A DNA stretch of 64,000 bases from Fimbriimonadaceae bacterium (lineage in GTDB: Bacteria; Armatimonadota; Fimbriimonadia; Fimbriimonadales; Fimbriimonadaceae). The translations under genes were made by a program, and so were the position numbers. Of this stretch, positions 53,271 to 61,943 are shown piece after piece. The notes beneath the pieces were generated by a model. The model searched no databases. It was not told the DNA's origin and worked only from the letters and a program-made list of their open reading frames with translations. The stretch spans positions 1 through 64,000 of the forward strand of contig JADLBH010000010.1 of assembly GCA_020847855.1 (NCBI GenBank), written 5' to 3'. The first letter of the stretch is position 1; every line of letters starts with the position of its first letter.

Positions 53271-54980
53271 TCAGTCGTTGAGGGCCTTCGCCTTCTCGAC
53301 GTCGAGGTGGACAGGGATCCTGAACTTGAACGTGGAGCCTTTGCCCACAACGGACTCCGCCCAGACCTTGCCCAAGTGGACGTCCTCAACGAGGTGCTTG
53401 ACCAAATAGAGGCCGAGCCCAGTGCCATAGATCTTCCGGTTGTCCTCGTTGTTCACTCGGTGGAACCGGTCGAAGACCTTGTCGAGGTGGTCGGTCGGGA
53501 TACCGATTCCCTGGTCCTCGATCCCGATCACGATGTCATCGCCAACAACCTCGGCGTGAACGGTGACGTCCCCCCCCTCCGGCGAATACTTGATCGCGTT
53601 GTTCAGCAGGTTCGTCAAGATCTGGTCCACCTTGTCCTCGTCTCCCACGATCTGCGTGGGCAATTCGCCGACGAGAGCCTTGTGAACCCGGTGCTTGGGC
53701 GATGCCTGGTTCTGAACAACGATCACCTTGTCCACAAGCTCGCCGATGTTGAAGTTCGAATAGTTTGGCTTGAGGCTTTGGCCAGCCTCGATCCTTGCGG
53801 TGTTGAGCAGGTCGTCAATGAGCCGTCTGAGGCGATCACATTCGTGGACCACGATACCGAGGAACTCCTTTTGCTCGTCTACCGAGAACATCTGGGAGTC
53901 AATCCCATCGAGCAGGGTTGTACTGAAGCCTTTGATTGCAGTGAGAGGCGTCCTCAGTTCGTGGCTCGCCATGGCCACGAAGCTACTCTTCATCTTGTCA
54001 ATGTTCTTCTGTTCCGTGATGTCGTTCAAGATCGTTACGAACCCAAGTGTCCGGCCCTCCTCGTTTCGGACGGTCGTGCCTTGGACGCTCAGGATCCGCT
54101 CGGCGTTCCCAACGGCGGTGTCCACCTCGATGGCACCTACGTCGTCCCCTTCGAGGGCGGCTTGGAAGAAATCTTGGATCTCTTCGTTCGTAAAGACCTG
54201 CCTGTAGGGTTTACCGATCGTGTCCTGCCCGAGACCGAAGAGCGCCCGCGCGGTAGCGTTCACCTGGCTCAGCTTGCCTTCTGGGTTCAATAGGATCAGC
54301 CCGCTCGTGATGGATTCGAGGGTTTGGAGCAACTCTTCGCGCTCTTCCACGACCTCGCGATAGAGCTGGAGGTTCGCGATGATGGAGCCGACGTTGCGAG
54401 CCATCCGTTCCAGCAGTCGTACGTCCTCATCGTTGAAGTCCTCGTTGGCCCGCTTGTTGAACGCATGGAGGACGCCGATTGCGTTTCGCTCGATGACTCG
54501 GTTTTCGTCATCCCGCTTCTCGATGATGAGAGGGACGGTGATCCCGTTGTGGACGTGGAGGAGGCTCACCATGTCCTTCGAGGTTCGAGCATCGCTCGTC
54601 GCATCGTGGAAGACGGCCGGCTCCCCGGTTCGGAAGACCTCGCCCGAGATCCCTTGCGTCGCTCTCACCCGAAACAGGCCCAGGCGCTCCTCGTCCATCC
54701 CATAGGCGGGAGGGATCGCGATCAACTCGCCTGAGTCGCGGTCATGGAACATGATCACGATCGTCTCAGCCTGGAGGATCATCGCAACCCTTTGAACGAG
54801 CCGCCTCAGCGTGATGTCGCCTTCTTGGATGGGTGCGACGTCGTGCTCGACGGGGACTGACCGGACTCCGGCCGTCGCATCGGCAGTCCCGCCTTGGCGC
54901 AGGCGTGCGACCTCGGCCTCAAGCTCCGAGATTCTACGAAGGAGGGAGTCAGGTTCGGGAGAACCAGGTGCTAAGCTCAT
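53271..54980 (-). CDS. Soluble GAF-PAS sensor histidine kinase
   Basis: A 569-aa kinase with no transmembrane segment. An N-terminal coiled coil (SLLRRISELEAEVARLRQ) is followed by a GAF domain (about 60-200), a PAS domain (about 215-325; GLILLNPEGKLSQVNATARALFG), a HisKA with the phospho-His in ASHELRTPLTAIKG, and an ATPase domain (LNNAIKYSPEGG, EDQGIGI, GTGLGLYLVKHL). It probably senses an intracellular or small-molecule signal. No response regulator is adjacent. The start is ATG 54980; the frame is open upstream. Confidence 0.9.
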   Translation of the reverse strand: MSLAPGSPEPDSLLRRISELEAEVARLRQGGTADATAGVRSVPVEHDVAPIQEGDITLRRLVQRVAMILQAETIVIMFHDRDSGELIAIPPAYGMDEERLGLFRVRATQGISGEVFRTGEPAVFHDATSDARTSKDMVSLLHVHNGITVPLIIEKRDDENRVIERNAIGVLHAFNKRANEDFNDEDVRLLERMARNVGSIIANLQLYREVVEEREELLQTLESITSGLILLNPEGKLSQVNATARALFGLGQDTIGKPYRQVFTNEEIQDFFQAALEGDDVGAIEVDTAVGNAERILSVQGTTVRNEEGRTLGFVTILNDITEQKNIDKMKSSFVAMASHELRTPLTAIKGFSTTLLDGIDSQMFSVDEQKEFLGIVVHECDRLRRLIDDLLNTARIEAGQSLKPNYSNFNIGELVDKVIVVQNQASPKHRVHKALVGELPTQIVGDEDKVDQILTNLLNNAIKYSPEGGDVTVHAEVVGDDIVIGIEDQGIGIPTDHLDKVFDRFHRVNNEDNRKIYGTGLGLYLVKHLVEDVHLGKVWAESVVGKGSTFKFRIPVHLDVEKAKALND

Positions 54981-55088
54981 CCTGCAAGAGTCCGAGGGGG
55001 TGAGCCCGCGGAAGTTGCGAGAATACCCATCGGCAAGACGGGGGACGGGACGCCTCCCGATTCCGTTCGATCCATCCATAATGGGGGA

Positions 55089-55760
55089 ATGGCCGAACAC
55101 TGGGAGAAACTGCCGCTTTTCCCCATGGGCCTGGTGCTGTTCCCCTATGCTTCGCTCCAGATTCACGTTGTCGAAGCCAAGTACAAGTCCTTGATCCGAC
55201 ATTGCGTCTCGATGGACCAACCCTTCGGGATCGTGCTCTTGAAGCCTGGCTCGAGCGCGGTGGGTCTGGAGGAAACTTATCTCGTCGGCACCGTCGCCCG
55301 AGTCATGAGCGTTCAGAGCTTCGATGACGGAAACTTGCAGGTCAGCGCGAAGGGCGAGCGCAGGTTCCGGGTGCGCAAGTTGGACGAAAGCGGCGACTTC
55401 CCCATCGGGTTGGTGGAGGCAGTGGTCGAGCTCGAGGTCGAGAACTCTCCGAGAGCCCACGCGCTCTCGGTGAAGACGCGAGAGTTCACCGAGGCGTATA
55501 TCGCCAGTCAGTTCTCTCTCGCTGCCTACAAGGTCTCCATGGTGCGGCTTCCCCAGGACATGGTCGCCCTCTCGTTCCTCGTGGCGAACCTCCTGCGCTT
55601 CGAGAACATCGAGAAGCAGCGGTTACTGGAAACGACGGACACGCTCGATCGCTTGGCCGAGCTGATCCCCATTTTGGAGCGCCAGCTCCTAGAGACGACC
55701 TCGACTCGGTGCGCGAGCCTCGACCCCGCGGCCCTCGCCCATTGGTTGCACCCGAACTGA
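55089..55760 (+). CDS. LON-domain (substrate-binding) protein without protease
   Basis: A 223-aa protein. Residues about 7-200 form a LON N-terminal domain (LPLFPMGLVLFPYASLQIHVVEAKYKSLI, FGIVLLKPGS, VGTVARVMSVQSFDDG). No AAA or protease part follows. Stand-alone LON domain proteins are widespread but poorly characterised; they may bind unfolded proteins. It diverges from the histidine kinase and converges with the DnaJ/WD40 gene. Confidence 0.85.
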   Translation: MAEHWEKLPLFPMGLVLFPYASLQIHVVEAKYKSLIRHCVSMDQPFGIVLLKPGSSAVGLEETYLVGTVARVMSVQSFDDGNLQVSAKGERRFRVRKLDESGDFPIGLVEAVVELEVENSPRAHALSVKTREFTEAYIASQFSLAAYKVSMVRLPQDMVALSFLVANLLRFENIEKQRLLETTDTLDRLAELIPILERQLLETTSTRCASLDPAALAHWLHPN

Positions 55761-55763
55761 ACT

Positions 55764-56933
55764 CTACTTCGGGACGCTCAGCGCCCATGTCCGAAGCGTC
55801 TTGTCGAGCCCTCCGCTCACGAGCGCGTTGCCCCGCGGGTGGAAGTCCAAGCAAGACACGGCTTGGTGGGAAGCGTCCAATTGTCCGTGCCCGATGCCGG
55901 CAAGGACATTCCAGAGACCGATGGTGCCGTCCCGGCTCGCGCTGGCGAGGAGCCAGCTTCGAGGGTGGAACCGAAGGGCCTCGATGGGGCGGTCGTGGCC
56001 GTGAAACGTCTTCTTCAGCTTGCCGTCCGGGACGCTGAATGCCCGAATGGAAAGATCCACCGCCGCCACCGCGAGCCACCGACCGTCGGGGCTGAAAGCG
56101 AGGGCGGTCACCGCGGAGCGGACCTGCTCCAGCGAAGTCATGCAGCGCCCGGTATGGGAATCGTAGAGACGAACGACCGCATCGCCGCCACCCGTGGCAA
56201 GGTAGCGACCGTCGTGCGACCACGCGAGCGAGGTCACACCCTCCTCGTGGCCGGTGTCCTCCCACTGGGGCTTGGCGGACTGCGTGTCGAAGACTCGAAT
56301 TCGTCCCTCGACCGAGCCCGTGGCCACATGGGTGCCGTCCTCGCTCAGGGCGATCGCGACCGACCACTCGTTGGGCACCCGGCGCCAAGACTTCACCTGG
56401 TCGCCTTCGACCCTCCAGCAGGAGAGCACATGATCGGTCGTACCCGCGGCCACGACCCGTTCGTCGTCTAGGACGGCGATCGCGCTCACCACACCGCTCT
56501 CCAAGCGCATCTTTCGTTCTACACGGTCCCCTTCCACCGACCAGAAGAACACTTCGTTGTCAAAGGCCGCGGTCACCCGGCGCCCGCTGGCCGGGGCGTG
56601 CCCGATGCAGTAGACCGGCGTTTTGTGCTCGCGCTGCCGTCGGACCACGGTGGCGACCACGGTGAGGGGGCCCGACCCTCGCGTTCCCTCCTCCGGTTCC
56701 CGAAAGGCGCCGACCCCGATGGACGCATCGTACTGGGCTCGGCGGATCGGGTCGCTCAAGATCTCGAAAGCGGCGTTCAGCTTTGCCATGTGGACGTTGG
56801 CCACCGGGTCATCGTTGAGATCCGGGTGAAACTCTCTGGCTAGCTTCCGATACGCGCTCCTAACTTCGTCCGGTGGAGCTTTGGGGGCTACCCTCAGTAT
56901 CTCGTAGTGCGTGGGCACAGGCTGTGAAGCCAT
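55764..56933 (-). CDS. J-domain protein with WD40 propeller
   Basis: A 389-aa fusion. Residues 8-70 form a J domain (HYEILRVAPKAPPDEVRSAY, HPD in REFHPDLNDD, FEILSDPIRRAQYD), which would stimulate a DnaK ATPase. From about residue 95 there are seven or so WD40-type repeats, for example VTSLAWSHDGRYLATGGGDA and SAVTALAFSPDGRWLAVAA, forming a beta-propeller. It may target DnaK to a propeller-bound partner. The start at ATG 56933 gives the J domain at the N-terminus. Confidence 0.85.
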   Translation of the reverse strand: MASQPVPTHYEILRVAPKAPPDEVRSAYRKLAREFHPDLNDDPVANVHMAKLNAAFEILSDPIRRAQYDASIGVGAFREPEEGTRGSGPLTVVATVVRRQREHKTPVYCIGHAPASGRRVTAAFDNEVFFWSVEGDRVERKMRLESGVVSAIAVLDDERVVAAGTTDHVLSCWRVEGDQVKSWRRVPNEWSVAIALSEDGTHVATGSVEGRIRVFDTQSAKPQWEDTGHEEGVTSLAWSHDGRYLATGGGDAVVRLYDSHTGRCMTSLEQVRSAVTALAFSPDGRWLAVAAVDLSIRAFSVPDGKLKKTFHGHDRPIEALRFHPRSWLLASASRDGTIGLWNVLAGIGHGQLDASHQAVSCLDFHPRGNALVSGGLDKTLRTWALSVPK

Positions 56934-56966
56934 TATGAGACCGTTCGACCTCGGGGCCCAGGAAAC

Positions 56967-58043
56967 GTGCGAGAATGCACCGTGATCGGAGTCGGCATCG
57001 TGGGCTGTGGGAACATAAGCTCCATTTATGCGAAGAACCTTGCCGCGAGCGTGGTGGGTTGTGCCGATCTCGATCCATCCAGGGCCGAGATCCTCGCAGG
57101 CCAATTCGGCTTTCGCTCCTTCTCCGGGGTCGAGGAGCTGCTCGCCTCGCCGGAGGTGGGCCTGGTGCTCAATCTGACCACCCCCCTTCACCACTTTGGG
57201 GTCAGTGCCGCAGCTCTGAAGGCGGGCAAGCACGTCTACAGCGAGAAGCCCCTCGCGACCACCGTGGCCGATGCGGGATCGCTGCTCGAACTCGCACGAA
57301 CGGGCGGGAGGATCGTCGGGTGTGCGCCGGACACCGTCCTCGGTGCCGGGGTTCAGACGTGCAGAAGGCTCCTGGACGGCGGTGCAATCGGGGAGGTTGC
57401 GACTGGCTTTGCCTCGATGCTGTGTCCTGGTCACGAGAGCTGGCACCCCGACCCCGCGTTCTACTATCAGGCCGGCGGGGGCCCTCTGTGGGACATGGGG
57501 CCGTACTACTTGACGGCCCTCGTCTGGCTCTTGGGACCGATCGCGGCGGTGACGGCCTCTGCGGCCACCCCTCGGGCCGAGAGGACGGTGGCCTCAGGGC
57601 CCTTGGCTGGGGAGAAAATCGCGGTAGAGACTCCCAGCACGCTCGCGCTCACCCTCGAATTCGATTGCGGCGCACTCGTGCCGTTCCTTTGCTCCTTTGA
57701 CGTGCCGGAGCACGAACTGCCGCACGTCGAGTTGCACGGCCAGACCGGGGCCCTCCGCGTGCCTGATCCGAACGGGTTCGGCGGAACCCCGCGGCTTCGT
57801 AGCGCCGCACAGTGGCGGGACGTTCCCCTCGACCCAGGGCCCGCCGAGAACGCCCGCGGGATCGGGGTCAAGGAGATGATTCGAGCGATTCAAGCAGGAG
57901 TAGCGCCAAGATGCTCGGGCGAGGTCGCCTTGCACGTTGTCGAGGCGATGGAGTGTGCCCTCAATTCGGCGCGAGACGGGTATCGAGTCCGGCTCCAGTC
58001 CCGCCCCGAGCGTCCCAGCGCGGCACCAGGTGGCCGATGGTAG
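56967..58043 (+). CDS. Gfo/Idh/MocA-family NAD(P)-dependent oxidoreductase
   Basis: A 358-aa protein with the Rossmann start VGIVGCGNISSIYAKNLA and the EKP motif in VYSEKPLATT. The C-terminal domain has GGGPLWDMGPYYL. It oxidises or reduces sugars or polyols; the substrate is unknown. Starts at GTG 56967 or GTG 56982 are possible. It overlaps the next gene by 7 bp. Confidence 0.85.
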   Translation: MRECTVIGVGIVGCGNISSIYAKNLAASVVGCADLDPSRAEILAGQFGFRSFSGVEELLASPEVGLVLNLTTPLHHFGVSAAALKAGKHVYSEKPLATTVADAGSLLELARTGGRIVGCAPDTVLGAGVQTCRRLLDGGAIGEVATGFASMLCPGHESWHPDPAFYYQAGGGPLWDMGPYYLTALVWLLGPIAAVTASAATPRAERTVASGPLAGEKIAVETPSTLALTLEFDCGALVPFLCSFDVPEHELPHVELHGQTGALRVPDPNGFGGTPRLRSAAQWRDVPLDPGPAENARGIGVKEMIRAIQAGVAPRCSGEVALHVVEAMECALNSARDGYRVRLQSRPERPSAAPGGRW

Positions 58044-58564
58044 GCCGTAAGGCGACGTGGCCGGAGTTCTTTCTCGCTCTGGCCTCGGCGGTGATGATCG
58101 GGCACAACCTGAGCTTGTCCCGCATGGCGGGCCAGGCGCAGTCCGCCATGTTCTTCTACGCGCGGAACCCCTGGGTCGGACCCATGAACCTCGGCTCTAC
58201 CGTGCTCTGCGCGATGGTCTGCCTTTTTGTGGGAGCTTGGCTCGTCCAGCCGGGGCGATCTCGGCTTTGGGGCCCGTGCTTGCTCGTGCTCTGCTGCTTG
58301 GGGGCGGCGGCCGGGTGGTCCGAGGCGGTGCTCGCGGCCCGGTTCGTGTCCGGTTCGCGCTTCGTTCTCGAAGGGCTTCCCGTCCTGCCCTTGAGCGGCT
58401 ATGGGCTCCTCGGCTCGCAAGCGTTCCTGACCTATATGCTTGCCTCGGTGGTCCGCCGAGGAGGTGCCAAGCCCCCCTTCGGACTCGTCCTGATGTGGGC
58501 GGTCGGGCTGCTCTTTGCCCAGTGGCTTGCGTGGGACAGCGTCCTGCGCTCAACCCATCGCTAG
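58037..58564 (+). CDS. Hypothetical membrane protein
   Basis: A 175-aa protein with about four transmembrane helices (for example WPEFFLALASAVMIGHNL, LGSTVLCAMVCLFVGAWLV, GPCLLVLCCLGAAAGW, FGLVLMWAVGLLFAQWLAW). No family is recognised. It overlaps the upstream oxidoreductase and is followed 19 bp later by another small membrane protein. Confidence 0.6.
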   Translation: MVGRKATWPEFFLALASAVMIGHNLSLSRMAGQAQSAMFFYARNPWVGPMNLGSTVLCAMVCLFVGAWLVQPGRSRLWGPCLLVLCCLGAAAGWSEAVLAARFVSGSRFVLEGLPVLPLSGYGLLGSQAFLTYMLASVVRRGGAKPPFGLVLMWAVGLLFAQWLAWDSVLRSTHR

Positions 58565-58583
58565 GGGCTATCCTCTCCCCTTG

Positions 58584-59030
58584 GTGGCTCGTAAGCTCGC
58601 CTTCTTCGGCATTGCAGTGTTTCTCCTCGCGTTTCCCGCGTTGGGTCTGCTGTGGATCTGGAACGACGGTCACACCAAGGTTCGCCTCTCGGCGATCGCT
58701 GCGTCGAACCGGATGTTGCCGGAAATCGTCGGAGCCTCGCGCGCCGAGGACCTCGATTCATTTGGGACGCTGGAGTTTCGGGAGTCGGGCGGCGCAGGGA
58801 AGTTCCTCTCCGAGCGCAAACCCTGGGGCAAGGCTCTGAGCGTCGGCGCTGCCCGTGCGGTCGAGTCGGGTTCGGGATCGAGAAGCGACCATGTCTGGCA
58901 CTTTGTCACGCTGGTCTCCGACATACAGTTCGAGCAGGGCACGGCGAGGGTCCGGTTCAAACTAGCTAGGGAGACGATGGCTCCAGACTGGCGACTAGAA
59001 TCCGTCGCAATCTCCAAAAATCCGAGCTAG
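58584..59030 (+). CDS. Hypothetical membrane-anchored protein
   Basis: A 148-aa protein with one N-terminal helix (KLAFFGIAVFLLAFPALGLLW) and a soluble rest with beta-rich segments (FGTLEFRESGGAGKFLSE). Starts at TTG 58581 and GTG 58584 are adjacent. No family is recognised. It lies 9 bp before the D-aminopeptidase gene. Confidence 0.55.
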   Translation: MARKLAFFGIAVFLLAFPALGLLWIWNDGHTKVRLSAIAASNRMLPEIVGASRAEDLDSFGTLEFRESGGAGKFLSERKPWGKALSVGAARAVESGSGSRSDHVWHFVTLVSDIQFEQGTARVRFKLARETMAPDWRLESVAISKNPS

Positions 59031-59039
59031 TATAGGTTC

Positions 59040-59876
59040 ATGCGAGTACTCATCTCGGCCGACATGGAAGGATGTACGGGTGTGGCTACCTGGGGCCAGT
59101 GCGGGGGTCCTGCGATCGCCAAGCACGACTGGGAGTTCGCTCGCCGGATGATGACCCACGATGTGAACTCTGCCATCCGGGGGGCCCACACGGCGGGGGC
59201 GGCCCACGTCGTGGTGAAGGACAGTCATGGCTCGGGCAAGAACCTCCTCGTGGACGAGTTGGAGCCAGGAACGGAACTGATCTCTGGAAATTGTTGGATG
59301 GAGGACGGCATGGTGCAGGGTGTCGCCGAGGATCATGCCGCCGCGGTGCTCGTGGGCTATCACGCACGGGCCGGAACCCCGCACGCGGTGATGGAGCACA
59401 CGATGGTAGACGGTGTCCACCGCCTTTGGGTGAACGGCACCGAGGCCGGTGAGATTTACCTCGCCATCGCGACCTGTGCCTCGCGGGGAGTTCCGGTCGT
59501 TGCGATCGTGAGCGACGCGGCGGGTTGTCACGAGGCCAAGGAGCTCGTGCCGAGCATCCATGCGGCCGTCACCAAACACGGCATGGGCCGGTATCTCGCC
59601 CGGCTCCTGCACCCGGATTCGACTGGCAGGTTGATCCGAGACCAGGTGCGCGACGGGGTGCTCGCTGCGACTAGGCCCTCGTTCGAAGTCGGGGCCAAGC
59701 AGGAGATCAAGCTGGAGACCAAGAGCACGGAGCAAGCGGACGCGATCGCGGAGATCGAGGGCTGGAAGCGCTCGGACGGGTACACCCTCACGTCCGAATG
59801 GCCGGATTGGAGCGTCGCCCACTCCCAATTGCTCGTGACGTTTCAGGTGTTGGCTTCCTCATGGACGCGAGGCTGA
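59040..59876 (+). CDS. M55-family D-aminopeptidase (DppA-like)
   Basis: A 278-aa zinc peptidase. Metal and active-site residues are visible: Asp-x-Glu in SADMEG, His in KDSHGSGKN, His in VGYHARAG and Glu in NGTEAGEI. DppA cleaves D-amino acids from D-Ala-D-Ala peptides, likely wall turnover products. It is the last plus-strand housekeeping gene before the accessory region. Confidence 0.88.
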   Translation: MRVLISADMEGCTGVATWGQCGGPAIAKHDWEFARRMMTHDVNSAIRGAHTAGAAHVVVKDSHGSGKNLLVDELEPGTELISGNCWMEDGMVQGVAEDHAAAVLVGYHARAGTPHAVMEHTMVDGVHRLWVNGTEAGEIYLAIATCASRGVPVVAIVSDAAGCHEAKELVPSIHAAVTKHGMGRYLARLLHPDSTGRLIRDQVRDGVLAATRPSFEVGAKQEIKLETKSTEQADAIAEIEGWKRSDGYTLTSEWPDWSVAHSQLLVTFQVLASSWTRG

Positions 59877-60037
59877 GATCGGGAGAGCTTCCATGGCGCG
59901 CTGGAAAGGACTCGAACCTCCGGCCGGCGGCTTAGAAGATCAGATGCCACAACTGGCGAACCTGCACGATCCCGCCGCACAGACCCGCCGAAAACCACGG
60001 AGCTCCAAGTAAGGTGTTCCAGCAAGGTGTTCCGGTT
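59877..60037. other. Degenerate tRNA-like 3' half at the border of the accessory region
   Basis: On the minus strand, bases from about 59934 down to 59890 read like the 3' half of a tRNA: a CTTCTAA anticodon-loop string (TCT), a T arm GGAGG-TTCGAGT-CCTTT, an acceptor CCAGCGC, discriminator G and CCA. The 5' half does not pair with it (no GCGCTGG partner, broken anticodon stem). It may be a tRNA-Arg(TCT) remnant or an attachment-site trace. No coding gene was seen here. Confidence 0.4.
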
Positions 60038-60170
60038 ACTAGGCCAACGGAACCGCTCTGCAGACATCACCAGAACGCTCAGCCGCTCGGGATCGTGAAC
60101 GCCGCAACGTCCGTAGGAACCGCCGTCTCATTGCAGACAATCGGCTACTCCTGCAGCTGAAGCGCCCTGA

Positions 60171-60296
60171 GCGCAGCGTCGCCTGGCGGTCGGTCGCGTA
60201 GACGTCGTAGTACCCGCTCACCGTCTCCTCGGTGATGTTCACCCCGAGCGTGACCCCCTCGCGCTTACTAACCCGCATCCCGTCCGCACGATAGCA
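60171..60296 (-). pseudogene. RHS-derived remnant
   Basis: Within a 116-codon frame (60039-60389) the stretch YRADGMRVSKREG to ATDRQATLR resembles an RHS repeat (DGMRVSK is a typical RHS phrase). Its flanks do not; the C-terminal part is Arg-rich and shadow-like. It looks like the leftover of a further RHS element beyond the RHS tip. Confidence 0.45.
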
Positions 60297-60337
60297 CGAA
60301 TCGGCAGACGTATCCAAAGACGTCTTCTCATGGTTCT

Positions 60338-60625
60338 CTACGAGTTCTCGTGCTTGTTGCGACTCCCTAAGCTGGTAACTACGAGCCAACCGGCAAATGC
60401 GGCCACGAGTACGCTGCAGACAATAGTCAGAGGGTCAAATCGCCTTGCAAGCAAGCCCCGAATCGCCGTACAGGCTAGAAGGAGTGAAAGTCCGCTGGCG
60501 ACAGGCATCCATCGTTGCCAGGGTTGTCGAAACGTCTGAAGAAAGAACCGCGGCGACGCCAAAATCAATGCGGTTGTCAAGGCCATGGCAGCCACTGCCG
60601 CAGCGGTAGCTAACTCGAAGCTCAC
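60338..60625 (-). CDS. Small membrane protein, candidate immunity protein
   Basis: A 95-aa protein from GTG 60625, overlapping the RHS stop (GTGA); a TTG at 60634 is possible. It has three transmembrane helices (ATAAAVAAMALTTALILA, VASGLSLLLACTAIRG, IVCSVLVAAFAGWLVVTSL). Genes directly after an RHS tip commonly encode immunity proteins, and membrane-type tips tend to have membrane-type immunity. Function is inferred from context only. Confidence 0.5.
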   Translation of the reverse strand: MSFELATAAAVAAMALTTALILASPRFFLQTFRQPWQRWMPVASGLSLLLACTAIRGLLARRFDPLTIVCSVLVAAFAGWLVVTSLGSRNKHENS

Positions 60626-61494
60626 TGAAGCCAAGGATCCTGGAGGTTAATGGCCACGATATAGCCAATCAGAATCAGTGAGTACGCATAAGCAACGGTC
60701 ACGGCGTTTCGGGCAAGAGTCTGGTTGCCCGTCGCTGCGTTCGTTCCCATCAGAGCAATCTCGGTCATAAACTGATTGGCGACACTGCTAAGTACGCTTG
60801 ACACGATCGCACCACCGATCGCAAGCAATCCAGAGTTCCAGTCGTCCAAGCCGCCCGTAAAGGCGAGACCAATCGAGATGAAGGTAACCGCGAGCATTGC
60901 AAACTGCGTTTGCGCGGCTAGGTAGGTTAGGTGAGGTGGCAGTTGGGAGAGAGCAAGTGCCATGCCAAGGAATTGTAGGCCGACTAATGAAAGTCCTGCT
61001 CCGAGGAGACGGCTCCACCTCGCTTGAGTGCCCGCTGAATCAATCTTGTTGAGCGGATCGCTGGCACAGTACGCATACCAGTTCGCACCATCCTTCGCGG
61101 GGTCTTCGGTGATGAAGCGGCCGGTGGTGGGCTCGTAGTAGCGGGCGCGCATGTAGATGAGGCTTGATTCCCCGTCTTGCCGGTGGCCTAGGTTCGCGCA
61201 GTAGCCTTGCTGGGGCGGGGAGCCGGATGTCGAGACCACCTCGCCCCAGGGCGAGTACGTCCGCTCGTGGGCTACGCTCCCGTCTAGCGCGAGCATGGCG
61301 ACGTTGTTGCCGTGGGTGTCGTAGACCGGGAAGCCCAAGGCGGTCTGCGCGAGAGCCCCGCTTACCGAGCCCGAGTACACCCGATGCGACTCGATGCCCC
61401 TCGGCCCTAGCCCGTACCGCGCCACGTCCACCGTGTCCGTGCCGCTCACCTTCCGAGTATAGTCCTCCTCGTACCCGCTCTGACCTGTTCGGGC
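60622..61494 (-). pseudogene. RHS C-terminal fragment with hydrophobic toxin-like tip
   Basis: The frame runs from the hicA stop (61495) to 60622; the first start codon is GTG 61449 (275 aa). It holds the RHS core: TVDVARYGLGPRG, YSPWGEVV, GYCANLGHRQDGESSLIYMRARYYEPTTGRF and ASDPLNKIDSAGTQ. After the core, about 130 residues form four or more hydrophobic segments (LAAQTQFAMLAVTFISIGLA, LLAIGGAIVSSVLSSVANQF), a candidate pore-forming or membrane-acting tip. It is cut from its 5' half by hicBA. Confidence 0.75.
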
Positions 61495-61743
61495 CTAACC
61501 GCTGTCGAAGAGCGACCGCACCAACTCTTCCCTCGAAATCTGGTGGTGAGAAGCGACCTCGGCGACAATCGCGGCAAGCGTCCCAACGCGCAAGGCACTA
61601 TGGTCCGGTATCGTAATGTTGTGCCGCCCGCCTCGCTCTGTCGTAAGCCTCATATGGCTCCCAGTCTGCCGCGTGACCGCATACCCGAGCCGGGCTAATG
61701 CCCTAGTAAGGCTCCGTCCGGAGACGTCGCGAGGGAGCCTCAA
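61495..61743 (-). CDS. hicA: HicA-type mRNA interferase toxin
   Basis: An 82-aa HicA/YcfA-like protein: SGRSLTRALARLGYAVTRQ, catalytic His in TGSHMRLT and a C-terminal helix (REELVRSLF). HicA cleaves mRNA when not bound by HicB. The ATG overlaps the hicB stop (ATGA). The antitoxin gene comes first, the less common hicBA order. Its stop is in frame with the RHS C-terminal fragment. Confidence 0.85.
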   Translation of the reverse strand: MRLPRDVSGRSLTRALARLGYAVTRQTGSHMRLTTERGGRHNITIPDHSALRVGTLAAIVAEVASHHQISREELVRSLFDSG

Positions 61744-61943
61744 GCGGCAATGATCTCTTCGCGCACGATCAGCAGCCGCAAAAACTTGGGCTCGTCGCCG
61801 GGTTCGAAATGGCAGCTGACTGCGGCCCGGATCGCTGCCTTGAGGCTCTCGAGGTCGTCCGCTTCCGTGAAGATCGCCGCACCGAGGCCGCGCGCCGAAA
61901 AGCCTCCTTCCGGGTCTTCTCGGACTTCGATCAAGAGTTCCAT
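61740..61943 (-). CDS. hicB: HicB-type antitoxin
   Basis: A 67-aa HicB-like protein (IEVREDPEGGFSARGLGAAIF, LESLKAAIRAAVSCHF), of the short kind without a DNA-binding C-terminus. It is translated in the same frame as the RHS 5' fragment, so it could also be produced as a fusion. The ATG at 61943 gives the family start. Confidence 0.75.
   Translation of the reverse strand: MELLIEVREDPEGGFSARGLGAAIFTEADDLESLKAAIRAAVSCHFEPGDEPKFLRLLIVREEIIAA

Noticed and set aside
59843-60070. 75-aa minus-strand frame
   Set aside because: Overlaps the D-aminopeptidase and the tRNA-like sequence; no protein features.
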